Shown here: one piece after another, positions 34,345 to 46,870 of the stretch
How positions within the stretch are numbered: position 1 is the first letter of the stretch
How the letters are laid out: each line of letters opens with the position of its first letter
Source: Hygrocybe punicea
Lineage: Eukaryota > Basidiomycota > Agaricomycetes > Agaricales > Hygrophoraceae
Assembly: GCA_963556145.1 (NCBI GenBank)
Contig: OY744467.1
Span: forward strand, 5,084,001 to 5,148,000
Length of the DNA: 64,000 nt
Reading direction: 5' to 3'
Translations under genes and position numbers: made by a program
The notes under the pieces: model-generated
What the model was told of the DNA's origin: nothing
The model's database searches: none
The model's input: only the letters and a program-made list of their open reading frames with translations

Positions 34345-35225
34345 CTCTAAGACCTGTGCCACACATGGAAATCATATTCATGGGGCAGAATCACAATGAA
34401 TTTACACACGATAGGTTACCTTACGAGAGACGTCAAGCAGATCTAGAAAGACAGTTGAAAAGAAATGTCCCCACGACTTAAAGCCAGTGTGCGAACAGCG
34501 GAAGATGGGATACGATGCAGAGGGTGGTTATTCTTACCTTGGGAGTATGATTCCTTTGTACCGTAAGAAAGAATACTCACAAGACGGAACGTGCAATGCT
34601 TGACTCGGCCGAGATTCCTCATAGATCAAAGGATGGATTCTTAGCGGGCAACAAAGCTTAAGGAGCCAAGTGTCGACTCGAGTATCCCTCTGGTGACCGC
34701 CTATGAGCCGAACTTGATACATCTGAAGATAAAATGATTGGAGGGTGAAAATAGATTGGACCAATGTACTTACAGTATTGAAATTCTGCCTGCGAAAGAA
34801 ACAAAGGTTTCTACAGCCGAATATATTTATCTACCATCAAGTATGCACAAAACCCCAATCATTTCGCTCTCACGTCATTCCTTATGCCTTCTGAGTGGGT
34901 GAGCTAAAATACCATTCTCTGACTTGACAAAAATGGTGCTGATACGGTTTGGTAGTCCTTCCCATCATTCCCCTATCCGGAAATCGTTTCAGACGGCATC
35001 GGTGGAAATCACGGAAGTGCACCTGAATCGAATGCTAACCGTGATTCGCGCCCGCCGGAATCAGGTCCATCGGGCAACGTATGTGAAGCGAAACTTTGAC
35101 AATCCCTTCGCATTAACCGCATTTTGCTGTCCAGGAACAAAAGGCTGGTTGCTCGAAAGCGCAGGCTAAGTAACAATGGACACTTATACTTCAACTTCCC
35201 TAAAACTAAAGCATCTTTTCATTCT
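34345..35225. other. Unassigned; short frames on both strands
   Basis: A 76-codon minus frame at 34764-34534 and an 81-codon plus frame at 34924-35169 are the longest. Neither shows a domain. They may be exons of the flanking genes. Confidence 0.3.
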
Positions 35226-35229
35226 CATC

Positions 35230-36545
35230 AGGGATGCTAATGATGCCGACATCGGTGAATCGGATGGCGAACCCACAGATCCAAGAAACGTCAGAAGCCA
35301 GAGGGCCTCGTCTAAAAAGACGCGGGAAGGAAACATGGCACATGTACGTTGTTCTTGAACGACGTTTTGATGGCAAATATTCTCTAACACATACTATTAG
35401 AAGCACGTTCGTCGATTTCTGCAAGAAAAGGGTCTCATTCCGGTGCCTGCATCTATCAAGAATAAGAAAAATGGTTGGACGAAATCTCTCGAACCCAATA
35501 ACCCTCTTCCGAGTATGCCCCCTGCGGTGGATCCTGCGACCCTGAGTGCGTATATTCAAAGGCTTCATCCTGGGCCAACAATGGACTATATGCTGATCAG
35601 TTGGAGAGACACGATGGGACATCCTTGGAACCAGAAGGTTATCCAGATGCTCGCAACAGAATTTACCAAGAAGGTGAAAGATTGCCATTATCAACTAATG
35701 ACTTCATTACCCGACAAAGATTTCGCCGTCACTGCAATCCAATCCAAACTTTCCCGTCATCAGACTATGTTGAATACTTCCATGTGAAAAATGAAAGAAG
35801 CAGGGCATTTATCGGCTAACGAGATGTCCGAAGTCTTCGTCAAGGAGAGGGACGAGGCGCGGTGCAAATCACGAAGGAACGAGAGGCGAAGGAACATGAG
35901 CTGTTTTGCTTCACATTTCGGATCCGTCTTTCAAAGGCCAAGTAGCTTTTTGCCAGGCATTTCGAAACCATCGAATGTGCACTAGACTCGCTGTTGACGA
36001 AAAATCGTGAACTATGGGAGGAGATTCAAGCTATCTTTTCATTATTAGACGAAAAAGACATGTCCTCTGATGAAACTGAAACGGAAGCTTTATTTGGTGC
36101 TAGTAAAGTGACTCATAGAATTCGGAAGTTCTGGATTGATAATCGCATCTCAAAGGTATGATATCTGCGCGCTCCTATGGGAGCATTGGATATCTGATAT
36201 CTATCCCAGATCATGAATTACATTGACCGGCAGTACAGCGACCGGACGCCTAGTGGCACGTTGAAAAGGGGCAGCGCACCCCTCCAGCGCCATTGGGAAT
36301 GTAGGAAAGTCAACGTCAACCAAGCTCCAAAGCCTGAACTACCGATGAATGTATATTCCCCTGAACTGGCGCAGGAAGTTTTCACATCACTCAGTGCGAA
36401 AGAAGCGATGATGCTGCCCAACGTTGGTGGATCAATTCAGACTTTTCGTTCGATTGTGCTAAAACACTTGACAGATACCCGACTTCTAAGGCTATTATTG
36501 CCTTCTGACATCCCTCGTCAAACGATGCTTAATTTTGTCTGTGGT
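35230..36545 (+). pseudogene. MSSDET-motif family gene, first part (arm 1 of the inverted duplication)
   Basis: Exon-like pieces in order: an acidic, DANDADIGESDGE-type piece ending at an intron (from 35343); an exon at about 35398-35787 (FLQEKGLIPVPASIKNKKNGW... to SKLSRHQTMLNTSM); about 36003-36157 (LWEEIQAIFSLLDEKDMSSDETETE); and 36213-36545 (TPSGTLKRGSAPLQRHWECRK...). The short motif MSSDE(T/S) is one I associate with a gene family multiplied in agaricomycetes, function unknown. The first and last pieces recur inverted at 45116-44890 and 42905-42500. Several joins are uncertain and a TGA follows LNTSM, so I treat it as broken. Confidence 0.5.
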
Positions 36546-36694
36546 GTCAAGTTGGTTGGCTGTCGGAAACTGTGTTTGTTGTATTTATTTTCTTCACATG
36601 CTGTAGTGCCGACGCGAATTGGATGCACATCATGTTAAGAATTCGAAAGTTTGATGGCACATTAATAGATACCCTGCCTTAATGTGAGCTACTG

Positions 36695-37383
36695 CTAGTA
36701 GTCAACCACATTTAAGAAGTTATGGAATGCAGTCGGTTCCTGTGGACCTGGTATAACCCGCATAATGTAAATATCCTTCTCCAAGAGCCATAATTCAGGT
36801 GCAGCACAAATGATGGGTGGGCGAATATATAAAGCACAGCTCGAACGACATAAATAAATAAATACTCACAACAATCGTATGGCTTTGGCGATAAACCGAG
36901 ATTGGGCCCTGGGTCAGTTCCTTGGACTGGATTAGAGATTTTCGACGCCTGTATATTGTCGGTTAATGGATCCTCAAGTGAGGGAGTTACTGATGGAATA
37001 TGATCGTTCTGCGAAGATTCTGCAGGGGCCGAGTCTCCAAGTAGTTTTGCATCTCTTTTGTCGCGGGATGCACGTATCTTTGCAGGAGTAGACAATGTCG
37101 GTGCGTCTTTATTCTTGGCGTCTATAACAATGTGCGGTTCTAGGATTCAAAGTGCCGCAAATTAGATATGTCACCTACTCGCATTCTGCTTTTCCCTAAT
37201 GGCTCGTAATTTGTCCGCTGTTGACTGAGACATGATGTGAACGATTGTGGTGACTTTGAGGGGATCGACACAGACTTGGACCACATACAAACTCCGAAGC
37301 CCGTCCTTTCTCGCACAGGTACAAAGCCAAACCTCGCACAAAGCACATATCCTCTCCATAGAGGGACTCCGTTGACGTTTCAA
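36695..37383 (-). pseudogene. Tnp2-type (CACTA-like) transposase relic
   Basis: An ATG at 37383 opens a Cys-rich start (ICALCEVWLCTC) that splices (donor about 37182) to a Lys/Arg-rich, then Pro/Ser-rich exon ending near 36870. A further piece near 36790-36695 reads APELWLLEKDIYIMRVIPGPQEPTAF. This closely fits the VIPGP-EP block of Tnp2-like transposases in basidiomycetes. The rest of the enzyme is missing. It lies inside a 2.4-kb insertion that separates the two parts of the MSSDET-family gene. Confidence 0.5.
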
Positions 37384-38960
37384 ATAGATTCTTGAATCTA
37401 GGTCAAGTGATGGCTGCTATTAGAATGCGATGAGTTCACTCTGGTGGATCCGACCAGCACACGGCTTCGGGGCTCATTAAGCGCTCATCACTGGAGTGTC
37501 TTTGGAAAGGTGGGCTGGAAATTCAGCTGATCAGAGAATGCTAATTTACTAAGGTAAAGAAGTCCCCCGGGACTGAGCTTTGCACTTTGACCAAGAGCAG
37601 AGTGGTGTTTGCACCTACGTTCGAAATCTCCCAAAATCTTCCACCGACCTGCTTACATCGATCGATTCTCTTAGTTCTCGGCCTCCGCACGCTACCAGCT
37701 TCAAATTGATGTTTTTCCCACCGTTAGCGCCCGCCCTTGTATCACGTATTGAAAATAGTGACGCGACCGATCTACGACATCCTCTAATGGATCCCATCTC
37801 ATCTGGCTCGGTGCGCTACGATCCCAAGACCCTTCTTCCTGCACATATTTAACATTTACCTTTCATCATTTCATAGAGAGTGGTAGGATATCGTAGGGTC
37901 AAATGATCCCATCATAACAATATTTGCGCTATGGCGGATGGCGGATTCCTGTATCAAGAGACCCTGCACGAAACGATTACAACTACAGTAAGGTAAAGTT
38001 CTACTACGATCCCCGAGCCCTCTTGCGACTCCTTTTCGCCGAAGTATTTTTCAAGCACCGTCTTACAAATTCTCGAAGGAGCCAATCCTCGTGATACGAC
38101 AGCAAAATGGGGTATCTCTCGGAGGCCTGGACTCACATGGGTGGATTAGAAGAAATTCAATAATGCAACTTGTGATATCTTACCAACGTCGAAACCACAT
38201 CGATTTTACCTAGATCGGGCTGTCTGTGGAAAGGTAGGTCCGTATCTAAGTGCTCATTGGATAGCTGATTGATGTAAGTCTGATTCAGAAGACGATTAGC
38301 CACTCAACGAAGGGTAAGAAAGTGGGACGAACCCGGATGGCTGCATAATCTTCAGGACGCCAATCGAGCCAGGACTGGAGTCGGATAGAGGACGCGCTTC
38401 CAGATTCCCCTGGTTTTCTGATACCCGTCTGCTCTGGGTTCTGAGAAGAACCTGCATGGGAGGGAACGAGCGGAAATGGATTCTCCGCACTTTTTATGTT
38501 ACTCTGTGTTTGACCTTGGTCTGGGCAGTTTGTTGGCAATAGTTCTAGCAACGGTAAAGTCAGCTATGGTGGTTCCAGCCCAAAGATCGAACGTGGGGAC
38601 CATGCGTGCTTGGCTGGGGGTAATGTAACTGGATTGACTTTGCGACCCTCTGGTGCAAGGCCGTCCCTCGACTGTGTCTTCTGAGAAGCGGGATTCTTGG
38701 CATTATGCAACAACGGAAGAATATGAGTACTGGTGAGTGCCACTGGCAGAGCCGCACCATAATAAATCCACAGCGCCACTGACTTGAACCTTTGTTTCTT
38801 TCAACCTGTATTTTCAGGGTGAGTTCTTGCATTACCTATTGTCACATCTCGGTCTAAATCCCGCACAAACTAGTCCAATTTCGACGGACTGTAAATAAAT
38901 CTCGCTCGAATGCACTCCCTGAGAACTGTATATCCTATGAGCCTGGATCGCACCCCAGTC
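37384..38960. other. Unassigned sequence in the 2.4-kb insertion
   Basis: The longest frames are 37580-37852 plus and two adjoining minus frames at 38832-38560 and 38551-38285. The two minus frames are both Ser/Pro-rich and could be parts of one protein. No domain is recognised. Confidence 0.3.
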
Positions 38961-39310
38961 ATTACCCGAACGGTTTTCCCTGTGTCCTTTAGTTGCACAG
39001 GTCCGCAAGATAACAGTGATGGTGAGCGGTTGGTCTAAATCGCGAGATCATCTTTCTACTGGTGCCCGAAAAATAGACGACCGCAGAGATGACGTGATTA
39101 GAAAAATCACTCCCAAGCCCCATGGGCAAGTGGGATGCTTGAGTCGTGGAGGCTACAGCTTAAAAGCAGTTCTCAACGATTGGAATCCAGACGTCTATTT
39201 GAGTCTACAGGTGATGTACCCAGGTTTCGGAAGCCGCCATCAACTTCACGATAACAGAAATTTATCCAAGCTCGAATTCGCTACTACGTTGACAACCGAT
39301 CCCTAATACG
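38961..39310 (+). pseudogene. MSSDET-family gene, last part (arm 1 of the inverted duplication)
   Basis: The text VRKITVMVSG...HGQVGCLSRGGYSLKAVLNDWNPDVYLSLQ ends at a GT donor-like site, followed by a short tail. The same stretch recurs inverted at 42262-41990 with roughly three quarters of bases matching by eye. That copy directly follows the first part, which shows that this piece belongs to the same gene and that 36.55-38.96 kb was inserted. Confidence 0.5.
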
Positions 39311-39850
39311 TGGTTCTCCTATTTCAAAACAACCACCGTCAACCATTGACAAAATAAAAATTGAAGTGAGTGAGCCGAGATTCCTTAGTTGGACGTTTCG
39401 ACGTAACTTGGTGATCAGGCTAGAGAGAAATTTCCCATCCTAACAAGATATGAGAACGATTGGCCGTCCCGGGATATGATAGCTACTTTTTTGAGTAATG
39501 CGACCTATCCAAAATCCTAATTGTACATTGTCATTGTACATTCATCATAGCTCACATAAATTACAGCCTTGGTCAGCTTTTGCTTGCACATCCGGATCCA
39601 GATCCGCATGTCGAATACAGGGAAGGATATTGATCCTCAAGGCGCCAAAGCCTCGGACCTCTTCTTTGTTCCATCGTCGACGGCAGACACCGCCTCATGG
39701 CTATCAAGTCTGTGCCAGAGCGATTTGCTCGGATACAGATCCCGAACAAAGCAAGATTTATTATAACAAAGCAAGTGGGGACAAAATGATCTTGATCTCG
39801 ACACATAACATCTTCGCTTCCAAGCTGCAAACACAGAACCCGAATTCGCG
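39311..39850. other. 5' flank of the WD40 gene, no other gene seen
   Basis: Plus-strand frames at 39498-39854 overlap the start of the WD40 gene in other phases and show no domain. Confidence 0.4.
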
Positions 39851-41723
39851 ATGAGACAATTTTTATTGAGAAAACTCCGTAGAGGAACGACGGTGAGGAT
39901 TGTTCTCCATAGCCCCGGCCACTCACGTTCCGGTCACATTCAATCAGGATAACCATCCCAGCTTTGTACTCCACAAGGTTCTACGAACCAATCACCAAAA
40001 CACTGTAACGTCTCTGAAGATACAGCCATCTGGTGATTTGCTAGCTGCGGCAGGTATGCTATCTGTCTGATTGTGTATTGTGTATTGCGACTCACTGCAT
40101 GTTCAGATGAATCCGGTTGTCTCCTGCTTTTTGATCTGTTGTCTTCTTCCATTTTTCCCCAGCAATCCCCGCGTCTCCTTAACGAACATGGCGGCATATC
40201 CGAACTCTGCTGGATCACCGATAACATTATTGCCTTGGGTACGACGCGAGGCAAGATTGTTGTTTATTCCGTTCACAATGAAACGGTGGGTCTGGCCTCT
40301 CGAAACTCTTGTTGTATATGCTCAACTTCTTCAACAGAGACGAATTTCTCATGTTTGCGATGTTGAAGCTCACGGGGACGGCATCTTGCAAATTCCTGTT
40401 GAATCTATGGATTTTGGCCCGGTTACACGCTGTCTTGCATCTGTGGGTGAGGGGAAACATGGCATCAGGTTATGGAACATCGATCCAAATGGTAAGATTT
40501 CGGGCAGGTGATGCATGGTTCACGCTGATTCATCTTCAGGCGAGCTTCATCAACACCCGGTGGGAGACCAAACATCTGAATATTCTGTGCCGTGTTTCGT
40601 TGGGTTCACGAATGATGGCACCGAGCTTATCGTCACATACCTTGAGAAAGCGATCGTGTAAGTCTGTGTACATTGCTATGACTACTTCGATTGTAATTCG
40701 CGTCCTTGTTAGGAAACATTTTTCGATTCAACCCTGGAAACTACTAATTAGAAAGGTTTTGAGTCAAGAAGAAGGTCCCGACCCTGCCAACGGCGACAGC
40801 CTTGGCTGCCACTTCATGTCAGATCAATTGATTACCGCTATCTTGTTACACTGACAGCTTATGCGTGAATAGAGGTAATGCTTTGGTGTTGGCGCGCAGT
40901 AAACAGCTGGCCGTATTCAACTTGCAGAGCGGCCTCGATGTGTACAGCCTTCCAGATCTCGCCTGGACGCACGCTGCATGGTATGACACTAACACACGCG
41001 CAAGTCAAGGCCTTGCACAGTTCAAGTCAGGGACTCACTTAATTTCACCCACGGGGGATGGGAGAATTCTTGTTCTGGATGCACACAATACTACCGTCAT
41101 TGCCACTCTTCAGAATCCCTGTGCGATTTTCCTCCTCTCTTCTTTCTCAATGGCTTACATTCTATCCCAAAGCATCAAATAGCTTAGTTGGGGCTGTTGA
41201 CGTAAGTTGGCTGGTGATTTTGCTTGGAATATCGATGGGGTTACCTTCTGCTTTGCTACAGGCTGTGAGCATTCCCAACCGAAAGGTTGACTACATTGTT
41301 GGAGCATTCGTTGGAAAAGGATCAGACATGAGAATTGTCGTCTGGTGCAATTACGTACGTATCTGTGCCTTGGTATATATCCTGACACTGTTCACGTCTT
41401 TCCTCCTGCGATAGGTTCATCGCCTTGATAATACCAAGAATTCTACTCAGTCCACTTCTTTCTGCTCTCGATTTCTTGTCTATCAGCTATCCTTTGGGAT
41501 CCTTATCTACTTGTTGTGTTCTTCCATCCAACCATTCATTTTGGACCTTGCAAGAACACAAAATAACATTCGTTGGTCATCGTTTGAAGCTATTACCCAT
41601 CATGTGGTGCCAGTAGATGAGCCTGAGCTGGATGACAGAGGCGGTTATTACGATTACTTACGAATAGGTGTCATGTGTAGAATGATAGCAATTATGACAC
41701 AAGCAGATCTCTCCAAATTGTGA
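39851..41723 (+). CDS. WD40-repeat protein with C-terminal membrane segment, intact
   Basis: Ten exons join without a stop into 460 aa: 39851-39892, 39948-40053, 40107-40285, 40338-40491, 40540-40657, 40713-40817, 40858-41120, 41188-41201, 41262-41354 and 41415-41723. Introns are 40-67 bp and exon 8 is only 14 bases. WD40-like strands are visible: VTSLKIQPSGDLLAAADESGC, LLFDL; ELCWITDNIIALGTTRGKI, VVYS; CLASVGEGKHGIRLWNID; FTNDGTELIVTYLE; HLISPTGDGRILVLDAHN. Near the C-terminus a hydrophobic stretch (FLVYQLSFGILIYLLC) should cross a membrane. The propeller probably serves as a protein-binding platform. The partner is unknown. It lies between the two arms of an inverted duplication and is the best candidate for a non-transposon gene here. 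Confidence 0.7.
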
Positions 41724-41989
41724 TGTGAACACCCCATCCGCAACGACGAAGTGTGTCTGGAAGGTCTAGGAACGACGACACTGCTAGCAATGTCATCTCA
41801 TGAACTGCTCGGGCCTTGTTGGACAGAGAGGAGTCAAGTTCTGCATCGCTACCGACCATATCCAATCCCCATTCTTGTCTTCGATGCTACCAGACAAATG
41901 TAAACCACCTTGATCGGAATGATTGCACATGCTCCTGCTCCAGCTTCTAATACACCCCCCACTACCAATTTCCTTAGTAGCGGATGGCG

Positions 41990-42262
41990 ATGTTGACTGC
42001 GAGGTATGAGGGATCGGTGGTACGAGTCAACGTAGTACATAGTTTCAAATAGACATCTGGATTTCAATCATTGAGAACTGCTAAAAGTTTAAGCTGAATC
42101 CTCCACGACTCAAGCATCCCGCTTGACCACGGGAATCGCGTCATCTCTGGTCGTCTACTTTTTTGGGGACTAGTGTGGAAGATGAAACCGCTCACCATCT
42201 CTGTTGTCTTGCGGACCTGGACAACTACAGGGGCACAGGGAAAACCGTTCGGGTAATTGAAC
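41990..42262 (-). repeat. Arm 2 of the inverted duplication, part C
   Basis: Inverse of 38961-39310. It shares CCCGAACGGTTTTCCCTGTG, AGGTCCGCAAGA and CTTGAGTCGTGGAGG in the same order. Small deletions and stops show decay. Confidence 0.8.
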
Positions 42263-42499
42263 GGTACACGATGTCGGGTAATTCATAATATTAATATTTC
42301 CTTGGTCATTTGGCAGTGGAGATCTGTTCGTCAACAGGAGAGCTCGTCAACATCAATATCTTGATCTAGGGGAATGTCAAGTGGCGGGCAATACATGGAG
42401 TAAGCCACCCTACTGGTGCTACTGGATTTGCTATCCTAATTGTAGAGGACAGATGATGATCTCGTAGATTGGGCCAAATAAACACCATTTCCTGTGAGT

Positions 42500-42905
42500 T
42501 TTCAATTAACAAGAGTGCGCCTGGTACCGCATGTACATACAAAATGAAGCATCATTTGACGAGGGTTGTCAGAAGGCAATAGTCTGGTATCTGTCAAGTG
42601 TTTTAGCATAATCGAACGAAAAGTCTGAATTGATCCACCAACGTTGGGCAGCATCATCGCTTCTTTCGCACTGAGTGATGTGAAAACTTCCTGCGCCAGT
42701 TCAGGGGAATATACATTCATCGGTAGTTCAGGCTTTGGAGCTTGGTTGACGTTGACTTTCCTACATTCCCAATGGCGCTGGAGGGGTGTGCTGCCCCTTT
42801 TCAACGTGCCACTAGGTGTCCGCCGTCCGGTCACTGTACTGCCGGTCAATGTAATTCATGATCTGGGATAGATATAATGCTCCCATAGGAACGCTGATAC
42901 GGTCG
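42500..42905 (-). repeat. Arm 2 of the inverted duplication, part B
   Basis: Inverse of about 36170-36545. The protein TPSGTLKRGS-PLQRHWECRK to QTFRS is nearly unchanged between the copies. Its upstream edge is the junction with the ABC transporter fragment. Confidence 0.9.
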
Positions 42906-44889
42906 CGGATATCGCCAGCGCTCGCGCAATCTGCATCCGCTGGGCCTCTCCACCCGATATCAGCGACGCATTCTCCCCGACCTTCGTATCGTATCCCTCC
43001 AGCAGAGCCTCGATAAACTCATCAACATTCACAGCCTTGGCAGCCCGGCGGATATCCTGCTCGGAGAGACCCTTGCTCCCGTAGGCGATGCCTTCCGAGA
43101 TGCTCGCATCGAATAGATTCGGGTGCTGGCTGACAACCGCCACATGTTCTCGCAGACGATCCACCTGCGTCGGACGGAGCTCCGATTGTCCAATGAAGAT
43201 GCCACCCGAGTCTGGCTCATACAATCGCTGCAACAACGCTGCCACAGTGGATTTTCCAGACTCGGACGAACCCACGATAGCAACACATTTGCCGTCGGCC
43301 ATGTGCATGGAGAGGTTCTTCAAAACGGGGGCATCAGGCCACTCGGGATACGAGGAGACTTCACTGAAAGGAACAGCGCCAGTCGGTGGAGGTCGAAGAG
43401 TCCTCTTGGATTCATCAGTCTCCAGAGAGCATCAAAAAACCGTTGAAATCCCGCGTGGCTTGAACCAATTTAGCAATCTTTGAGCTTGACCAAAAAAAAA
43501 TCAAAAACGGGTTCGGAAAAAAAAAGAGCAGGGGGGAAAAAGACATACCGCAAGACAACAACTGGGACCCAATAGTAACAGTGAACACCTCCAAATTCAA
43601 CACCTCCACCATCTGCAGATAAGTATACGTGCCCCGGGCAACATGCGTCGCACCAACGTAAAACAACATCGCTTCCGCAACATAGATCAAAGCGCTCGCC
43701 ACACCATGCGTCGACCCTTCAACCAAGGCTCCTCGTACACCCATCGCCAACGCCCGCTTAGCAGCCAAATTAAACTGACTCCGAAAAACGCTTTCAAAAG
43801 CCATGGAACGAATAGCCCGAATATCAGAAAGCGCCTTCATTAACAACAACAATGCAGGACCTACCCATGTTCCCCTCCTCAACTCACACCTCGCCACCAA
43901 CCTCGTCTGGAACGCCATCGCAGCAGCAAACACCACAAACGCAAATGCAACCAACGTCAACTGCCACCCCTTCACAAGTGCCCAAAGCAGCACGTCCAAC
44001 ATCGCACCCACAACGCAACACTGCCCCAGCACAACCGCAATCAAGTACCCAGCGTCGTCCCCGTCCGTCACGAGCACCTGCACTGGACGCATAGCGCTGT
44101 TCTCGCTCTTGTCGAACCACCGCTTATCCTGCGCCAGCACGCGCTGGTAACACACCTTCCGGATATGCATCACCCAGCTCATAGCAGCCATCTCCAACAC
44201 AAAGTGTTTGACCCCCAAAAAGACCCCGTCCAGCGCTGCGACGCTCAAGGCGATCCCACCAAACGCATTGATGGTGGGTATGTCAGTCGCCCCGGAGTGG
44301 TCGCCTGCGCCAGCATCATCGCCCGAAACGCACCATCCACGACGCTCCCGATCTTGAGGACGTAGACAAAGTTGTGAGTCGTGCTGCGAAAGGTCGTGCG
44401 TGAAAACGATAGTGGTCTTGTTGGCTTGCCAGCATTTGATAGCCTCAAAGACCAGCACGCGCGACGTTGCGTCCAGCGCAGACGTCGCTTCATCTAACCA
44501 ATAAAAAGTCTCGAGCAAAATTGATGAGAAAAGAAAAGGAAAAAAAAAAACTCACCTAGAATAAGAACAGTAGGATCGGGCAATTTAGCACGAGCGATAG
44601 CCAAGCGCTGCATCTGTCCACCAGACAGGCTATCGCCACCATTACCCAACCGAGTGAGGTAACCTTCCGGAAGGTCCCTAAAAAAATCATGCATCAACGC
44701 CGCCCTACACGCCTCCACAACCTCTTCATGCGTCACATCTTTTGACGGCCTCCCACCCCCACGCACACTCATATCAAACAGTATGCACTCCTGTGACACA
44801 CACGCCACATGCTCCCGTATCCACGCATCGTCCAGGTACACCACATCCTGGTTATCCAGCTGCGGAGTGCCGCTCTGCGCACCATACAT
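42895..44889 (-). pseudogene. Trapped fragment of a full-size ABC (B-type) transporter
   Basis: In minus-strand order: the tail of nucleotide-binding domain 1 (CVSQECILFD Q-loop region, LSGGQMQRLAIARA signature, then after an intron DEATSALDATSR with Walker B end and D-loop, and THD switch); a second membrane domain (about 44230-43570); and nucleotide-binding domain 2 with Walker A GSSESGKST, Q-loop and the signature LISGGEAQRMQIARALA. It starts after Walker A of domain 1 and ends before Walker B of domain 2. Frameshifts lie near 44390. The architecture resembles Ste6/MDR-like exporters. Both ends join abruptly to parts of the MSSDET-family gene, so this is captured or inserted DNA, not a gene. 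Confidence 0.88.
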
Positions 44890-45116
44890 GCGGAGCAGCA
44901 GCTGATCGGCATATAGTCCGTTGTTGGCCCAGGATGAAGCCTCTGAATATACGCGCTCAGGGTCGCAGGATCCGCAGGGGACATACTTGGCAGAGATTTA
45001 TTGGATTCGAGAGATTTGGTCCAACCAGTTTTCTTGTTCTTGATAGATGCAGGCACCGGAATGATTCTTGCAGAAATCAACGAACGTGCTTCTAATAGTA
45101 TGTGTTAGAGAATATA
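44890..45116 (-). repeat. Arm 2 of the inverted duplication, part A
   Basis: Inverse of about 35378-35600. It shares TATTCTCTAACACATACTAT, then protein PASIKNKK-GWTKSLE and ATLSAYIQRLHPGPT-DYM. Homology stops at GATCAGCTG, where the ABC fragment starts. Confidence 0.9.
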
Positions 45117-46149
45117 GAGCGAGCTTGTTGAGAAGCTCGATGCGCATTGTGCCGAGGTCGTCTTGTATGCGTCGAGGTGATGGTCGTTGGCTGGGTTCTT
45201 TTTTTCGTTAACTCGCCATCCTTGTCATGCGCGCCAAAGTAGTCTCACTTCGCCTTCGTCCTGTGTGTACTCGATCCAGCGGATAACGTAGCTCAAGGGA
45301 CTGACAGCAGTTCGAGCGATCATGTCATTATGACGGATTACTCGGGATTTGTTTTGTCCCTGGTCAAGTCCTGGGCCAGTACCAGTCAAGTACTAGTCAA
45401 GTACTAGTCAAGTACTGGACAACTACTGGTTAATGTATTTGGGACTCTACAAATACTAAATGTGTGATTGCCTTTCGAGTTTCCTGAATTCAAATTCAAA
45501 TTTCAAACATTTTATTGACTTTGAGAGACTTGAAAGAATCAAATGGAGTAGATTTTTGAAAAGCTTAGAAATTCAGATTAGGAGATTCTTCAATATGATA
45601 CCAAATGCCAAATGAGAGTATTTGAGAAATTGATATTTGCTATATGATTCCAGATTCTTCACAAGATATGAAAAATTTGGAATTTTTTGGATCTACATAT
45701 GACCTTTTGATAGTTATTTCTAATTCTCAAAAGGTGTGGAGAAATATGAACTTCAGTAATGTATTTAGATATATATTTTACAAGTCCTAAATTTAGTCTT
45801 TTGTTTTGTATGGGTAATTTATTTGTGTAACCCCCAAAGGCCTTTTTGCGCCTAGTGTTACCACAAACTGCTAATATTGTTTTGGAAAAAGGATGGTGCA
45901 AAGGAGGACTTGTTAAAATTGTACTGGAATTGAAGGACTGGGGAACTAAAATTCATGGGAAGGCAGAATATGAACAATGGATAAAAGTGCAGCTAGAGGT
46001 AAAGTCAGTGTTTCAGAAAATTCCATTTGGTGAAAAATTGTAAGTGATTCTTGGTGGATATGGTCAATAAAAACACTAATGTCAGAAATTAGAAAATAGT
46101 CTAAAATGCATAGGGGTCAAGAAGATGGTAGAGCAGGGGCCATCAAAAA
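45117..46149. other. AT-rich non-coding DNA with a short CAAGTACTAGT repeat
   Basis: About four CAAGTACTAGT-like units at 45380-45424. The rest is AT-rich, CpG-poor and shows no gene. Confidence 0.4.
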
Positions 46150-46870
46150 AGAAATGTAGACAAGGCACATAATTTTTTTGCTATTTGCAGTTATTTTGGC
46201 ACATGTGAAATAATCACATAATTTGGATGTTTTCAACATTTCAATTTTAACTCCTTTGTTTTGAGCAGAATCAGATGATTAGATAGGCAAAATTGTAGTA
46301 CATTCTAATTCCCAGAGACTGGTGATAAAAATGAATCAATTTGTGCTATATGCACCCAGTTTGGCTTATACATGCATAAATTTCATATGTGGATTTTTAT
46401 GGATTTGAAAATGTTTTGAAAACAGAAATAGAAGTTTTAGATAGTCAACACAATATATCTTGAGATGCTGGGATATATTTTATAACAATCCAATGAACTT
46501 TATATAGCCTTTAAGCAATTTATATGATTGCCTATCGTGACAGCAGCTTCAAAACATTATAGAGGTCCTAGAAAGTTATAAAATCAATTGTAGCACCTCA
46601 AAACAACTATTTCCCTTCTCACAGCCATAACAAATGCACAAAAGTCCACACATTGATTTTAGTTATTTATAAGCCAAACTGAGTATATATTGAACAAATT
46701 ATTTCAATTGTATTATTAGCATCTAGGAATTGAAATATACTGCAATTTTGCCTATCTAATCATCTGATTCTGCTCAAAGGAATTAAAATTGAAATGTTGA
46801 AAACATCATAAATTTGGAATTATGTTACATGTGCCAAAATCACTGCAAATAGCAATAAGTGCACTACAAG
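46150..46870. mobile_element. Foldback (long palindrome) element
   Basis: About 46150-46500 is repeated in inverse at about 46520-46870. Matched blocks include TTGCTATTTGCAGTTATTTT, AGCAGAATCAGATGATTAGA and CAGTTTGGCTTATA. The arms are roughly 300-350 bp and diverged, with the centre near 46510. No frame. It fits a foldback MITE or an inverted duplication. I see no target duplication. Confidence 0.7.

Noticed and set aside
42895..44889. A functional ABC transporter gene
   Set aside because: It lacks Walker A of domain 1 and Walker B of domain 2, has frameshifts, and joins abruptly to unrelated repeats at both ends.
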